Below, piece after piece: positions 8,804-18,400 of a stretch of 64,000 bases of DNA. Within the stretch, counting starts at the first letter, position 1; each line of letters starts with the position of its first letter. Position numbers and translations under genes: made by a program. The notes beneath the pieces were generated by a model. The model did no database searches. It saw nothing but the letters and a program-made list of their open reading frames with translations, and was not told the origin of the DNA. This stretch comes from Cohnella sp. CFH 77786 (lineage in GTDB: Bacteria; Bacillota; Bacilli; Paenibacillales; Paenibacillaceae), in NCBI RefSeq assembly GCF_019400745.1, contig NZ_WJIB01000003.1, positions 248,001 to 312,000 on the forward strand, written 5' to 3'.

Positions 8804-8833
8804 TGCATAAATCAGGAAGGAAAGGAAATATTA
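8804..8833 (+). promoter_or_regulatory. Sigma-G-like forespore promoter of the first ger operon
   Basis: TGCATA (8804-8809), 17-base spacer, AATATTA (8827-8833), against the Bacillus sigma-G pattern TGHATR - 17/18 - CATWHTA. The position 40 bases before the GerA start and the gene type support forespore expression. Confidence 0.6.
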
Positions 8834-8872
8834 CTTCAGACCTCTCTATTCTTATTCTGAGCGGAGACCTTG

Positions 8873-10411
8873 GTGAAACCTATGAATAGAAAGACAAGAA
8901 AAATCAGAGGCATCGGACAGCAGATCGAAGAACTGTCCTACACGGCCGATACGGTCATTTCGGACAAGCTCGCGGATAATGAAGCGGAAATCGTCGCGAT
9001 TTTCGACAAATGCTCCGATCTTGTCGTGCGGAAGATGGAATTGCCCGGTTCCGTCCCGTGTTTAGTGGTTTATTTGAACGTGCTGGTCGAGGATGTTTCG
9101 TGGGATGGCGGATTGCTGGAGCCGCTGAGCAGTTTCAAGGCGGACCCTTCCGCAGGACCGGATGCTTACATCGATCAGTTAACCGCCAAGCTGGCATCTA
9201 CCCTCCAACCGATGATTCTCGGCAGCATGAAGGAAGTCGTCGAAAGTATCGTGCACGGAAGCGTCGTTTTGTTCCTGGAATCCCAAAAACGGGCGGTCCT
9301 CTTTCCATTCAAAGACCAAAAGCAGAGGGAGCTGCAGGAACCGAGTACGGAAGCGGTCATCCGCGGACCGCGCCTCGGGTTTATCGAGAATATCGATGTC
9401 AATATGGCCCTTCTCCGGCAATATCTTCGCACTCCCCGGCTCAAAATGGAGAGGATGTCCGTCGGCAAGCTCAGCCGCACCGACGTGACGCTGGCCTACT
9501 TGGACAGCTACGCGCCGCCAAGCGTCATTCAGGACGTAAAAACACGCCTTTCGCAAATCCAATTCGACAGCGTGATCTCGTCCGGCTACGTGGAGGAGTT
9601 GATCAGCGACCATCCTTACTCCCCTTTTCCGGTTATCCAGGCGACCGAGCGGCCCGATAGCGTCGCGGCATCCTTCATCACGGGCAAAGTGGCCGTGATC
9701 GTCAACGGCACGCCGATGGTGCTTTTGCTTCCCGTCACGTTCTGGTTCGGTTTTCAATCGGCCGAGGATTACTTCATGAATTTCATATTCGCGACGATGC
9801 TGCGGTGGCTCAGGTACCTGTTCGCTTTCATGGCCATGGCCCTCCCGTCCATCTTCGTCGCCATTACGACCTATCATCCGGAAATGATTCCGACGAGTCT
9901 TGCGCTCAGCCTCGCCGCGGCGAGGGAGGTCGTTCCCTTCCCGGCGATGGCGGAGACGCTGATCATGGAAATCACCTTCGAAGCGCTGCGCGAGGCCGGC
10001 GTGCGCCTGCCTCGCCCGGTCGGACAGACGATCAGCATCGTCGGAGCGCTCGTCATTGGACAGGCCGCGGTGCAGGCAGGCATCATCTCCGCGCCGATCA
10101 TCATCGTCGTCTCCATGACGGGGATCGCTTCTTTCCTCATTCCCCATGCGGCCATGAGCCAGGCGGTCAGCATGATGCGGTTCCCGATGGTCGTCTTGGC
10201 AGGTACGTTCGGCTTATATGGGGTGAGCGCGGGGCTCCTTGCGATCCTGGTCCATCTGACGACGCTGCGGTCCTACGGCGTACCTTATTTGTGGCCGATT
10301 GCGCCGTTTAATCGTCCCGGAATGATGGATGTCATCGTGCGCTCGCCTTGGCGGTACATGCATAAACGCCAGCAGCACATTCAGCAGATGTTGGAGCTGC
10401 AGAAGCAATGA
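8873..10411 (+). CDS. Spore germination protein, GerA family (A subunit), operon 1
   Basis: A-subunit of a germinant receptor in the inner spore membrane, ~512 residues. A large hydrophilic N-terminal part (to ~270) contains the family blocks RGPRLGFIENIDVNMALLRQ, KMERMSVGKLSRTDV and SGYVEELISDHPYSPFPV. The C-terminal membrane part holds LLLPVTFWFGFQSAEDY, TTYHPEMIPTSLALSLAAAR, LIMEITFEALREAGVRLPRP and VGQTISIVGALVIGQAAVQA. I favour the GTG at 8873 (CGGAGA 5 bases upstream) over the TTG at 8870 or ATG at 8882. It overlaps the C-subunit gene by ATGA. Family members act as germinant-gated channels with B and C partners; the germinant is unknown. Confidence 0.94.
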   Translation: MKPMNRKTRKIRGIGQQIEELSYTADTVISDKLADNEAEIVAIFDKCSDLVVRKMELPGSVPCLVVYLNVLVEDVSWDGGLLEPLSSFKADPSAGPDAYIDQLTAKLASTLQPMILGSMKEVVESIVHGSVVLFLESQKRAVLFPFKDQKQRELQEPSTEAVIRGPRLGFIENIDVNMALLRQYLRTPRLKMERMSVGKLSRTDVTLAYLDSYAPPSVIQDVKTRLSQIQFDSVISSGYVEELISDHPYSPFPVIQATERPDSVAASFITGKVAVIVNGTPMVLLLPVTFWFGFQSAEDYFMNFIFATMLRWLRYLFAFMAMALPSIFVAITTYHPEMIPTSLALSLAAAREVVPFPAMAETLIMEITFEALREAGVRLPRPVGQTISIVGALVIGQAAVQAGIISAPIIIVVSMTGIASFLIPHAAMSQAVSMMRFPMVVLAGTFGLYGVSAGLLAILVHLTTLRSYGVPYLWPIAPFNRPGMMDVIVRSPWRYMHKRQQHIQQMLELQKQ

Positions 10412-11586
10412 AGGGACTCGGAACGCTGAAACGTTGTGCGGTGCTGGCCATCTCCTGCACGCTGCTCGCGGGTTGCTGGGATCGCAAGGAAATGGACGAC
10501 ATCGCGCTCGTCATGGCAAGCGCCATCGATCAGCTGGGGGACGGTCAGATCGAATTGTCGCTGCAAATCGCGCTGCCTACCGGAATTCCGGGTACTTTGC
10601 AAACCGGGGGCAAAGGCCAGAAGCCCGTGCTCGTGGTCGCGGTGAAGGGGAAGAACGCGCACGAATTGATCGGCCAAGCGCAGCAGCAGCTGTCACGCAA
10701 GCTTTTTTTCGGCCACCGGGGCGTGATCATCTTCGGCGAGGAATATGCCAGAAGAGGCATTACCGAGGTGCTGGACACGCTTCTCCGGTTCCCCGACAGC
10801 CGGTATAACAGTTTTTTTCTGACCGCCCGGGGGGCTTCGGCCAAGGAAATTTTGACTACCCCTTACCACCTGGAACTGATCCCGGCCATCGGAATGAAAA
10901 TCATGCAGAACAGCCAGTACACCGTGGGGGTCAAAATCGACCGGTTTCTGGACCATTTGGCCGCCGACGGGACCATGCCCTACAGCGGGGCGATCCGGAT
11001 CGTCAAGGACGCGCAAGGCGAACCTACCTTCCAAATCGACCAAGTCGCGGTTTACCGGGAAAACAAGCTGGCCGGCTACTTGTCGGGGAAATCTTTGCAA
11101 GCGTTCAAAATGATCAAGGGCATGGGCAAAGGAATGAAACTGACCGCGGAAGTGGAACCGAAAGGGCCGGAAACGCAAGGCACGATCACGGCCGACGTGC
11201 TGTCGGTCCGTTCGAAGATCCGCGCGTTCTACGTCAAGGGAACGCCTTCCTTCGATTTGACCGTCAACGTGGATTCGAGGGGACTCGCCAACGATTCCAC
11301 TTTGGATATTAGTAAAACCCCGAATCTCCTTCGGGCGGAGAAAGCATTGACCGACGAGCTGAACGAGCGGTTGACCGATCTGCTCACCTTAACCCAGAGG
11401 GAGTTTAAATCGGATGTGGTCGGATTCGGCAGGGAACTCCATATCGAGCATCCCAAAGCCTGGAAGAAGCTGAAAAAAAGATGGACGGACCTGTACCCGG
11501 AAGTGCCGGTTCGGGTCCGCGCCCGCGTGCATCTCGAGCGGATCGGCAGAACCCAAGCGCCGGGACACCTCGAATTGCCGGAATAA
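10408..11586 (+). CDS. Spore germination lipoprotein, Ger(x)C family (C subunit), operon 1
   Basis: 392-residue lipoprotein of the germinant receptor complex. The signal peptide ends in the lipobox LLAGC (Cys about residue 23), followed by the family hallmark WDRKEMDDIALVMA. Further family blocks are HRGVIIFGEEYARRGI, DRFLDHLAADG, FQIDQVAVYRENKLAGYL, KAWKKLKKRW and YPEVPVRVRARVHLER. The ATG overlaps the A-subunit stop. The GerC class sits on the outer face of the inner spore membrane, anchored by its diacylglyceryl Cys, and is needed for A/B stability. Confidence 0.94.
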   Translation: MKGLGTLKRCAVLAISCTLLAGCWDRKEMDDIALVMASAIDQLGDGQIELSLQIALPTGIPGTLQTGGKGQKPVLVVAVKGKNAHELIGQAQQQLSRKLFFGHRGVIIFGEEYARRGITEVLDTLLRFPDSRYNSFFLTARGASAKEILTTPYHLELIPAIGMKIMQNSQYTVGVKIDRFLDHLAADGTMPYSGAIRIVKDAQGEPTFQIDQVAVYRENKLAGYLSGKSLQAFKMIKGMGKGMKLTAEVEPKGPETQGTITADVLSVRSKIRAFYVKGTPSFDLTVNVDSRGLANDSTLDISKTPNLLRAEKALTDELNERLTDLLTLTQREFKSDVVGFGRELHIEHPKAWKKLKKRWTDLYPEVPVRVRARVHLERIGRTQAPGHLELPE

Positions 11587-11614
11587 GCCGGTTCGACGGA
11601 AAGGAGGAGAACGG

Positions 11615-12712
11615 ATGAAAGTGACCGGCCTGCAGGTTTTCTGGATGATTTTCACGATGGAAGTCGGCATGACGCTGGTCATGACCCTGACCCCGGGCGT
11701 ACAGGCGGCGAAGCAGGACTTGTGGATTTCGCTCCTGCTTGCCGGCTGTATGACCCTGGGGATTACGGCGCTGGTGACGAATGTCGCTCAACTGTATCCC
11801 GGGCAGGATTTGATCCGGTTCAGCCAGGCGATCCTGGGGAAATGGATCGGCGGCATTGTCGTGATCGTCTATTTGGTCCAATGGTACACGATCCTCCCGA
11901 TCGTGCTGAGGCAATTCACCGACGCGATCCAAATCATGATTCTCCCCTTGACGCCCAAGACCGCGATCATGCTCATCATGATCCTCCTGATTTGTTACGC
12001 GACTTATGCCGGCGGGATCGTCTCGATCGCCCGATGCAGCGAGGTGCTTGGACCGGTGGTCATCCTAATGATCGTGCTTGTGCTCGCGGCGAGCGTGAAC
12101 AACGTTGATGCGAAAAATCTGCTGCCGGTCTATGCGGATACGGGCGCGATGAAGATATTCAAAGGCTCGCTGCCCTCCGCATCCTACCTTGGACATTCGG
12201 TGGAGTACATGATGCTCGCGGCTTTTCTGTACCAGCCGGCCAGCGGAAAGAGGTATGCTTACTGGGCGGCCGCTGCTGCTGCTTTCACGGTGCTGATCGC
12301 CATGACGATGACCCTCATGACGATCGGCGTCAATCTCAGTCCGAAGCTATGGTATCCTTTTTTCGAAATGAGCCGCAAAATATCGGTATTGGGCTTCGTC
12401 GAGAACCTCGATCCGCTGACCGTCATTACGTGGGTAACCAGCGTGTTCGTCAAATTGGCCATCTATCTGTTCATCACGGCCTACGGCACGGCGGAATTCC
12501 TGGGCATCAAAAACTGGCGGAACCTCGTGTGGTGGATCGCCCCGGTGATTATCGGCTTTGCCTTGATCCCGCAAAACATCTCGCAGGCGACGGCGAATTA
12601 TTTGCTGAATTATTGGGTCCCCATCGCGCTTCCCGTCAACATGATCGGTCTTCCTTTGCTGCTGCTGGTCGTCGGCAAGATCAAAAACAGAGGCTCCCAA
12701 GCCTCCGGTTGA
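11615..12712 (+). CDS. Spore germination permease-like protein, GerAB family (B subunit), operon 1
   Basis: 365-residue APC-type membrane protein with about ten helices. It starts MKVTGLQVFWMIFTMEVGMT and shows family features such as LYPGQDLIRFSQAILGKWIG, VLRQFTDAIQIMILPLTP and ENLDPLTVITWV. GerAB-class subunits bind the germinant amino acid or sugar in the inner spore membrane. AAGGAGG is 8 bases before the ATG, 28 bases after the C gene, giving order A-C-B. The stop codon lies inside the -35 element of the guaA promoter. Confidence 0.93.
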   Translation: MKVTGLQVFWMIFTMEVGMTLVMTLTPGVQAAKQDLWISLLLAGCMTLGITALVTNVAQLYPGQDLIRFSQAILGKWIGGIVVIVYLVQWYTILPIVLRQFTDAIQIMILPLTPKTAIMLIMILLICYATYAGGIVSIARCSEVLGPVVILMIVLVLAASVNNVDAKNLLPVYADTGAMKIFKGSLPSASYLGHSVEYMMLAAFLYQPASGKRYAYWAAAAAAFTVLIAMTMTLMTIGVNLSPKLWYPFFEMSRKISVLGFVENLDPLTVITWVTSVFVKLAIYLFITAYGTAEFLGIKNWRNLVWWIAPVIIGFALIPQNISQATANYLLNYWVPIALPVNMIGLPLLLLVVGKIKNRGSQASG

Positions 12713-12737
12713 CGCTGTGGGCGGGCAAGTCTATAAT
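12709..12737 (+). promoter_or_regulatory. Sigma-A promoter of guaA overlapping the gerB stop
   Basis: TTGACG (12709-12714), 17-base spacer, TATAAT (12732-12737): close to a consensus vegetative promoter. The TGA of the upstream germination gene is part of the -35 box. The predicted leader to the guaA start is only about 30 bases, too short for a riboswitch. Confidence 0.85.
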
Positions 12738-12772
12738 AGCGTCAATCGATTGAGGGAGGCTCGGCATAACCG

Positions 12773-14314
12773 GTGAACAATTCTACGCATGAAATGATCG
12801 TCGTCCTCGACTTCGGAGGCCAATACAACCAATTGATCGCGAGGCGGATCCGCGACCTCGGGGTCTACAGCGAACTTCTTCCTTTCAACACGCCGATCGC
12901 GAAGCTCCGCGAGCTACAGCCGAAGGGCATCGTGTTCTCCGGCGGACCCGCCAACGTATTCGAAGAGGAGGCGCCGAAGGTCGACCCGGCCGTATACGAG
13001 CTCGGCATTCCGGTGCTCGGCATTTGCTACGGCATGCAGCTGATGTCCCATCAGCTCTCCGGCAAGGTCGGCCGCGCGGAGAAGCGGGAATACGGCAAAG
13101 CGTCGGTCGAATTCCAGCCGCATTGCCGGTTGACCCAAGGGCTCGAACCTTCCCAGCAGGTGTGGATGAGCCACAGCAACCTCGTGACCGAGCTGCCGGA
13201 AGGCTTCGTGGTGGACGCCTCTACCTTGCACGCGCCGGTGGCGGCGATGAGCCATCCCGGGAAGCGGCTGTTCGCGGTGCAATTCCACCCCGAAGTGCGC
13301 CATACGGTCCGCGGGAACGACATGATCAAAAACTTCCTGTTCGACGTTTGCGGCTGCAAAGGCGACTGGAGCATGGAGACGTTCATCGAAGACACGATCC
13401 GCGAAATCCGGAACCAAGTCGGGGATCGCAAAGTGCTGTGCGCCCTGTCGGGCGGTGTCGATTCCTCCGTCGTGGCGGCGCTGATCCACCGGGCGATCGG
13501 CGATCAGCTGACGTGCATGTTCATCGACCACGGTTTGCTTCGCAAAGGAGAAGCCGAGGGCGTCATGGAGACGTTCGTCGGCAAGTTCGACATGCACGTG
13601 GTCAAGATCGACGCGCAGGAGCGCTTCCTCGGCAAGCTGCGCGGCGTGAGCGATCCGGAGCGGAAGCGCAAGATCATCGGGGGCGAATTCATTTACGCGT
13701 TCGACGAAGAGTCGCGCAAGCTGGGCGAGTTCGATTTCCTCGCGCAGGGGACGCTGTACACGGACATTATCGAGAGCGGCACGGCGACGGCGCAAACGAT
13801 CAAGTCGCACCACAACGTGGGCGGCCTGCCGGAGGACATGAAGTTCAAGCTTGTCGAACCTCTCAAGGCGCTGTTCAAGGACGAAGTCCGCAAAGTCGGC
13901 GAGGAGCTCGGCCTGCCGGATGCCATCGTCTGGCGCCAGCCGTTCCCGGGTCCGGGTCTCGCGATCCGCGTGCTGGGCGAAGTGACCGAGGACAAGCTGG
14001 AGATCGTCCGCGAGTCGGACGCCATCCTGCGCGACGAGATCGCCAAGGCCGGGCTGGACCGCGAGATTTGGCAGTACTTCACGGCGCTGCCGGACATGAA
14101 GAGCGTCGGCGTCATGGGCGACGAGCGCACGTATTCGTACACCGTCGGCATCCGCGCCGTGACCTCGATCGACGGAATGACCGCCGACTGGGCGCGCATT
14201 CCGTACGAAGTGCTGGAGAAGATCTCTAACCGGATCGTCAATGAAGTCCATAACGTAAACCGCGTCGTTTACGACATTACCTCCAAACCTCCTGCCACCA
14301 TCGAGTGGGAGTAA
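12773..14314 (+). CDS. guaA: GMP synthase (glutamine-hydrolysing)
   Basis: 513-residue cytoplasmic enzyme converting XMP to GMP with ATP and glutamine. The N-terminal class I amidotransferase shows [40 protein letters not shown] (nucleophile Cys) and VQFHPEV (His/Glu). The ATP-pyrophosphatase domain begins [19 protein letters not shown] (P-loop SGGVDSS) and continues with [25 protein letters not shown] and [16 protein letters not shown]. The C-terminus ends in the dimerisation motif [13 protein letters not shown] start; GGGAGG is 13 bases upstream, a slightly long spacing. It has its own promoter and lies between two unrelated germination operons. Confidence 0.98.
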   Translation: MNNSTHEMIVVLDFGGQYNQLIARRIRDLGVYSELLPFNTPIAKLRELQPKGIVFSGGPANVFEEEAPKVDPAVYELGIPVLGICYGMQLMSHQLSGKVGRAEKREYGKASVEFQPHCRLTQGLEPSQQVWMSHSNLVTELPEGFVVDASTLHAPVAAMSHPGKRLFAVQFHPEVRHTVRGNDMIKNFLFDVCGCKGDWSMETFIEDTIREIRNQVGDRKVLCALSGGVDSSVVAALIHRAIGDQLTCMFIDHGLLRKGEAEGVMETFVGKFDMHVVKIDAQERFLGKLRGVSDPERKRKIIGGEFIYAFDEESRKLGEFDFLAQGTLYTDIIESGTATAQTIKSHHNVGGLPEDMKFKLVEPLKALFKDEVRKVGEELGLPDAIVWRQPFPGPGLAIRVLGEVTEDKLEIVRESDAILRDEIAKAGLDREIWQYFTALPDMKSVGVMGDERTYSYTVGIRAVTSIDGMTADWARIPYEVLEKISNRIVNEVHNVNRVVYDITSKPPATIEWE

Positions 14315-14329
14315 AAGAGCGTTTCGCAT

Positions 14330-14373
14330 CGCAAATCACCTGCCACGGACGAAGTCCCGGCAGGTGATTTGCG
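14330..14373 (+). terminator. Long perfect hairpin after guaA, probable terminator
   Basis: 15-bp perfect stem CGCAAATCACCTGCC / GGCAGGTGATTTGCG, with the loop itself able to form GGAC-GAA-GTCC. It starts 15 bases after the guaA stop. There is no long T-tract after the stem (GTTCAGGG), so termination is likely but not certain. Confidence 0.6.
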
Positions 14374-14399
14374 TTCAGGGCAAAACCGGCGCCACTCCA

Positions 14400-14430
14400 T
14401 GCATAAATTTGGATATTATTCCAGAAGCTA
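14400..14430 (+). promoter_or_regulatory. Possible sigma-G-like promoter of the second ger operon
   Basis: TGCATA (14400-14405), 18-base spacer, GAAGCTA (14424-14430), weaker at the -10 than the copy before the first ger operon but with an identical -35. It lies about 42 bases before the chosen GerA start. Confidence 0.42.
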
Positions 14431-14471
14431 AACCCGTGCGCTCATTACGTTCGATTCGGGGGCGGCAGAAC

Positions 14472-16073
14472 ATGTTCGTTTTTCGGCGATGGTTAAGAAA
14501 GCGTTCCGGCAAGCTGCCGGCGGCAATGCGAGATTGGACCGAGCCCGGGACGGAGTTTGCCCAAGATCCGCAGGCGAACCTGAAACTGTTGGAAAAAACG
14601 TTCGAGAATTGCTCTGACGTCGTGTTCCAGAACGTGAAGCTGCCCGGCGAGCGCGAAGCGCTGTTGATCTACTTGGACGGCATGGTCGACCGTCAACTGC
14701 TGGACCAGCAAATGCGGCTGGGCGCCGTGGCTCGGGATCGCGGCGGCGCGCCAGCATCTCCAGGGAAACTCGCCGAAGAGTTGGACAGCCGGCTCGGGAC
14801 CGGCGGAACGCGAACGGTGAATACGCTCGGCGAGTTCGCGAAGGGCGTAATGGGCGGCCAAGTCGGGGTCGTCCTGGACGGCGAGCCGTGCATTCTGATC
14901 GTCGGCGCAGGCCGGCCGCCTTCGCGTAGCGTCGAGGAGCCGCAGGCGGAAACGCTGATCCGCGGACCGCGGGAAGGGTTCATCGAGCAGATCCAGACCA
15001 ACATGGCGCTGCTGCGCAAGCGGTTTCCGACGACCAGGCTCAAGATGGAGCCCTTTACGGTCGGAGAGCTCTCCGATACGAAAGTCGTCGTCGCGTACCT
15101 CGAAGGGATTGCGACGGACTCCGTCGTTCTGGAGGTTCGTAACCGGATCGCCCGAATCCGGATCGACGGGATCGTGGAATCGGGATACGTCGAAGAATTC
15201 ATCGAAGATTTGCCGTTCTCGCCGTTTCCCCAAGTGCTGAACACGGAGCGGCCGGACGTCGTCGCCGCTCATCTGCTGGAAGGAAGGGTTGCGATCCTGA
15301 TCGGGGGCACGCCTTTCGCGCTGTTGGTGCCCATGACGTTCTGGTCCGGGCTGCAAAGCGCGGAAGATTATTACGAGCGGTTCCCGATCGGCACGTTTCT
15401 CCGTTGGATTCGGTTCGCCCATCTGCTGATCGCCCTTTTCCTTCCTTCGGTTTACGTAGCGATATCCACTTTCCACCAGGAGATGATCCCGACCAATTTG
15501 CTCATGAGCATCGCCGGGGCGCGCGAAGCGAACCCGTTTCCGGCATTGGTGGAAGTGCTCCTCATGGAGATTACGTTCGAAGCGCTGCGCGAAGCCGGCG
15601 TGCGTCTGCCTAAACAGGTTGGAGCCGCGGTCAGCATCGTCGGGGCTCTCGTCATCGGACAGGCGGCGGTGCAGGCGGGCATCATCTCCGCCCCGATGGT
15701 GATCGTGGTTGCGGTTACCGGGATCGCGAATTTCTCGATCCCCCGGTTCAATTTCGCGGCCAGCATCCGCCTGCTTCGCTTTCCCATGATTCTGCTCGCC
15801 GGGACGCTCGGCCTATTCGGCATCGGTATCGGCCTGCTCGGCATTTTGATCCATCTCTGTTCCCTGCGTTCTTTCGGAATCCCGTATTTCTCTCCGGTGG
15901 CGCCGTTGTCGTTCGGAGGGTTGAAAGACGTCGTCATCCGCAGTCCCCATTGGGCAATGAAGCTTCGTCCCCGCTTGACGGGATATCAAGATCCCGTGCG
16001 CGTGCCCGAGGGACAGATGCCGCGGCCGGGCGCTTCCGGGAAGCAGGGAAATCAAGGCGGCGGCGCGCCATGA
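14472..16073 (+). CDS. Spore germination protein, GerA family (A subunit), operon 2
   Basis: 533-residue A-subunit paralogous to the product at 8873. Family blocks: RGPREGFIEQIQTNMALLRK, KMEPFTVGELSDTKVVVAYL, SGYVEEFIEDLPFSPFPQV, LLVPMTFWSGLQSAEDYYE, STFHQEMIPTNLLMSIAGAR, LLMEITFEALREAGVRLPK and AAVSIVGALVIGQAAVQAGI. The frame is open back to a GTG inside the preceding hairpin, but the ATG at 14472 has GGGGGC about 9 bases upstream and gives the normal N-terminus. The C-terminus has a Pro/Gly-rich tail. It overlaps the C gene (ATGA). Confidence 0.93.
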   Translation: MFVFRRWLRKRSGKLPAAMRDWTEPGTEFAQDPQANLKLLEKTFENCSDVVFQNVKLPGEREALLIYLDGMVDRQLLDQQMRLGAVARDRGGAPASPGKLAEELDSRLGTGGTRTVNTLGEFAKGVMGGQVGVVLDGEPCILIVGAGRPPSRSVEEPQAETLIRGPREGFIEQIQTNMALLRKRFPTTRLKMEPFTVGELSDTKVVVAYLEGIATDSVVLEVRNRIARIRIDGIVESGYVEEFIEDLPFSPFPQVLNTERPDVVAAHLLEGRVAILIGGTPFALLVPMTFWSGLQSAEDYYERFPIGTFLRWIRFAHLLIALFLPSVYVAISTFHQEMIPTNLLMSIAGAREANPFPALVEVLLMEITFEALREAGVRLPKQVGAAVSIVGALVIGQAAVQAGIISAPMVIVVAVTGIANFSIPRFNFAASIRLLRFPMILLAGTLGLFGIGIGLLGILIHLCSLRSFGIPYFSPVAPLSFGGLKDVVIRSPHWAMKLRPRLTGYQDPVRVPEGQMPRPGASGKQGNQGGGAP

Positions 16074-17251
16074 AAGGCAAAGGAGGGGCATGCGCCGCAC
16101 TCGTTGCCGCCGCACTCCTGTGCACGGGCTGTTGGGACCGCACGGAGATTAACGATATTGCGCTCGTGATGGCGTCTTCTCTCGACCTGACGGCCGACGG
16201 CCGCTACGAGGGGACGACGCAAATCGCGATACCGGCCCGCCAAATCGGAAACATTCCGCAAAGAGCGAAGAAATATTTTTCCGTCTCGGGAAAAGGGTAC
16301 AACATCCATCAACTGATTCAAGACGAGCAGCCCAAGTTGTCCCGGAGGCTGTTCGTCGGGCATCGGCGCGTGCTTCTCATCGGGGAGAAGCTGGCGAGGC
16401 ACGGGCTTGGAGACGTGATCGAATATTATGGCCGCAATCCTCAGACGCGGCTTCGCGTTTACGTGCTGGTGGTCAAAGGAAGACAGGGCAAAGAAGCGCT
16501 GAAGGTGGACTATCCGCTTGAGTTTGTCCCGACGGAAGCCGTGCGCGAAATGGAGAATTTGACCGGCGGCATGCTGACAACGATGCGCGATCTGCTGAAC
16601 GCATCGTCCGCGGAGGGGGTTCAGCCCGTGACGGGGGTCATCGAGCTCACGCCTATCGGGGGGGAAGACAAAGGCGAACAAGGATCGGAGGAAACGTTCA
16701 AGCTGACCGGTTCGGCGGTGTTCAACGGGTTGAAACTGGCGGGTTATTTGAACGCCGGTCAAACGCAGTTGCAGCAATGGGTGACGGGCAAGCTGAAGAG
16801 GGCCATATTCACGGTGGAGCTGCCGGACCAACAAGGCAATGCCGCCATCGTTCTGACCGCCGCGAAGCGGACCATCGTCCCCAAAGTGGTGAACGGCATG
16901 CCCCGGTTCTCCATCCGTCTGCAGGGAAAGGGAACCGTGGACGAAAACAACAGCCGGTTGGATTTCTCCAATCCGAAGCATGTGCGGACGGTGCAGAGAC
17001 TGCTCGAACGGTCGCTCCGCCGAGACACGGAGAAGTTGATCGCCGAAGTGCAGCAGAAATACGGCGCCGACGTATTCGGGTTGGGAGAAGCGCTCCACCG
17101 GAAGGACAATCGGAGCTGGAGCCGTTACAAGAACAATTGGAACACCTGGTTCGAGCGGGCGGATATCAAGGTGGACGCGGAGTTCACCGTGACGCGCTCG
17201 GGTTTGACGGGGCCGCCCCTGCAGCTGCGGGAGAAGGAAATCGTGAAATAA
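16070..17251 (+). CDS. Spore germination lipoprotein, Ger(x)C family (C subunit), operon 2
   Basis: 393-residue lipoprotein. Signal peptide with lipobox LCTGC followed by WDRTEINDIALVMASSLDLT, the same post-Cys signature as the operon 1 copy. Other family segments are RRLFVGHRRVLLIGEKLARH, GSAVFNGLKLAGYLNAGQTQ and WSRYKNNWNTWFERADIKVD. The ATG overlaps the A-subunit stop; the open frame upstream of it lies within the A gene. Confidence 0.93.
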   Translation: MKGKGGACAALVAAALLCTGCWDRTEINDIALVMASSLDLTADGRYEGTTQIAIPARQIGNIPQRAKKYFSVSGKGYNIHQLIQDEQPKLSRRLFVGHRRVLLIGEKLARHGLGDVIEYYGRNPQTRLRVYVLVVKGRQGKEALKVDYPLEFVPTEAVREMENLTGGMLTTMRDLLNASSAEGVQPVTGVIELTPIGGEDKGEQGSEETFKLTGSAVFNGLKLAGYLNAGQTQLQQWVTGKLKRAIFTVELPDQQGNAAIVLTAAKRTIVPKVVNGMPRFSIRLQGKGTVDENNSRLDFSNPKHVRTVQRLLERSLRRDTEKLIAEVQQKYGADVFGLGEALHRKDNRSWSRYKNNWNTWFERADIKVDAEFTVTRSGLTGPPLQLREKEIVK

Positions 17252-17269
17252 CGGATGGAGGGAACCCAG

Positions 17270-18400
17270 GTGGAGAAGAGCGCCGAAAGCATTTCGAGCA
17301 CCGGTCTTGGGGCGCTCCTGTTCATGTTCCTGATGGGAAGTTCGATGACCGTCCCGCTCGCCGCAATCGCCGGTCACGACGCCTGGATATCGATCATCCT
17401 GGCCCTTGCCGTCTCCAGCGGCATCGTCTGGATCTATACCCGCCTATGCCTGCACTACCCGGGAAAGTCCCTCGTGGAGATCGCGCGGGAATTGCTGGGC
17501 GCATGGGGAGGAGGGATCATGGCCCTGTTATACGCTTGGTACGCTCTGCACCTCGGTTCGCTGGTTCTGCGCAACTTCACCGAACTGATCAACACGGTCG
17601 CGCTTCAGAGGACCCCGCCCTTCGTCGTTTCGGCCGTGATGATCGGCATGGTGCTGTGGGCGGCTTACGGGGGGATCGAAGTCATCGCCCGTTGCGCGCT
17701 CGCCCTGATCTGGTTCGTTTTGTCGGAAGGAATCGTATCGATGCTGCTTATGAGCAAGGATTTTCAAGCCGCAAATCTGCTGCCGGTCGTTGACCGGGGG
17801 TGGATGCCGATCCTTGAAGGCATGACGGAGCTGGTCGGGTTTCCTTTCGGCGAGTCGGTCCTGTTCGCCATGATCATTCCCGCGTTGAACCGGATCGGCC
17901 AAGCGAACAAAACGATGCTCCGGACGCTGTTTGCAGCCGGCGCTCTCCTGATCATGGTCAACATACGCAATTTTTTGATTCTGGGGGACATGGCCTCGAA
18001 GCTCGTTTTTCCGAGCTATACGGCCTATCAGTACATTTCCCTTGCCGATTTCATCGAGCGCGTAGAACCGATCCTGATTATCACCTGGCTCATGGGGGGA
18101 TTCTCGAAAATCAGCGTCTGCCTGTATGTGTGCGCGAAATCGTTGTCCGCAGGCATGGCATCGACGCATTACCGCCCGTATCTCGTGCCGATGGGATTGT
18201 TGATGCTGGAGTTCTCCCTGTTCGTTCACCGGAACAATGCGGAGCAGATCCAATTCGCGGTCCGGGTTTGGCAGTGGTACTCCTTTCCGTTTCAAATCGC
18301 CGTTCCGCTTGCGCTTCTGATGCTGGCGTCATTCGCGAAACGCAAACGGGAGCCGCCGCCTGACGGATTAGCCGCAGCCGGTGGTGTGAAGGGAGAATGA
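17270..18400 (+). CDS. Spore germination permease-like protein, GerAB family (B subunit), operon 2
   Basis: 376-residue APC-type membrane protein with about ten helices. Family segments include LGALLFMFLMGSSMTVPLAA, LCLHYPGKSLVEIARELLG, VLRNFTELINTVALQRTPP and EVIARCALALIWFV. I chose the GTG at 17270 because GGAGGG ends 7 bases upstream; the ATG at 17255 is in frame but has no well-placed ribosome site and itself supplies part of that GGAGGG. The stop overlaps the start of a small fourth gene. Confidence 0.92.
   Translation: MEKSAESISSTGLGALLFMFLMGSSMTVPLAAIAGHDAWISIILALAVSSGIVWIYTRLCLHYPGKSLVEIARELLGAWGGGIMALLYAWYALHLGSLVLRNFTELINTVALQRTPPFVVSAVMIGMVLWAAYGGIEVIARCALALIWFVLSEGIVSMLLMSKDFQAANLLPVVDRGWMPILEGMTELVGFPFGESVLFAMIIPALNRIGQANKTMLRTLFAAGALLIMVNIRNFLILGDMASKLVFPSYTAYQYISLADFIERVEPILIITWLMGGFSKISVCLYVCAKSLSAGMASTHYRPYLVPMGLLMLEFSLFVHRNNAEQIQFAVRVWQWYSFPFQIAVPLALLMLASFAKRKREPPPDGLAAAGGVKGE

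Noticed and set aside
12738-12772. Guanine riboswitch before guaA
   Set aside because: Only about 30 bases of leader, with none of the aptamer motifs.
14364-14471. N-terminal extension of the second GerA protein starting at GTG 14364
   Set aside because: That GTG lies inside the guaA hairpin, upstream of the likely promoter, and the extra 36 residues have no family match.
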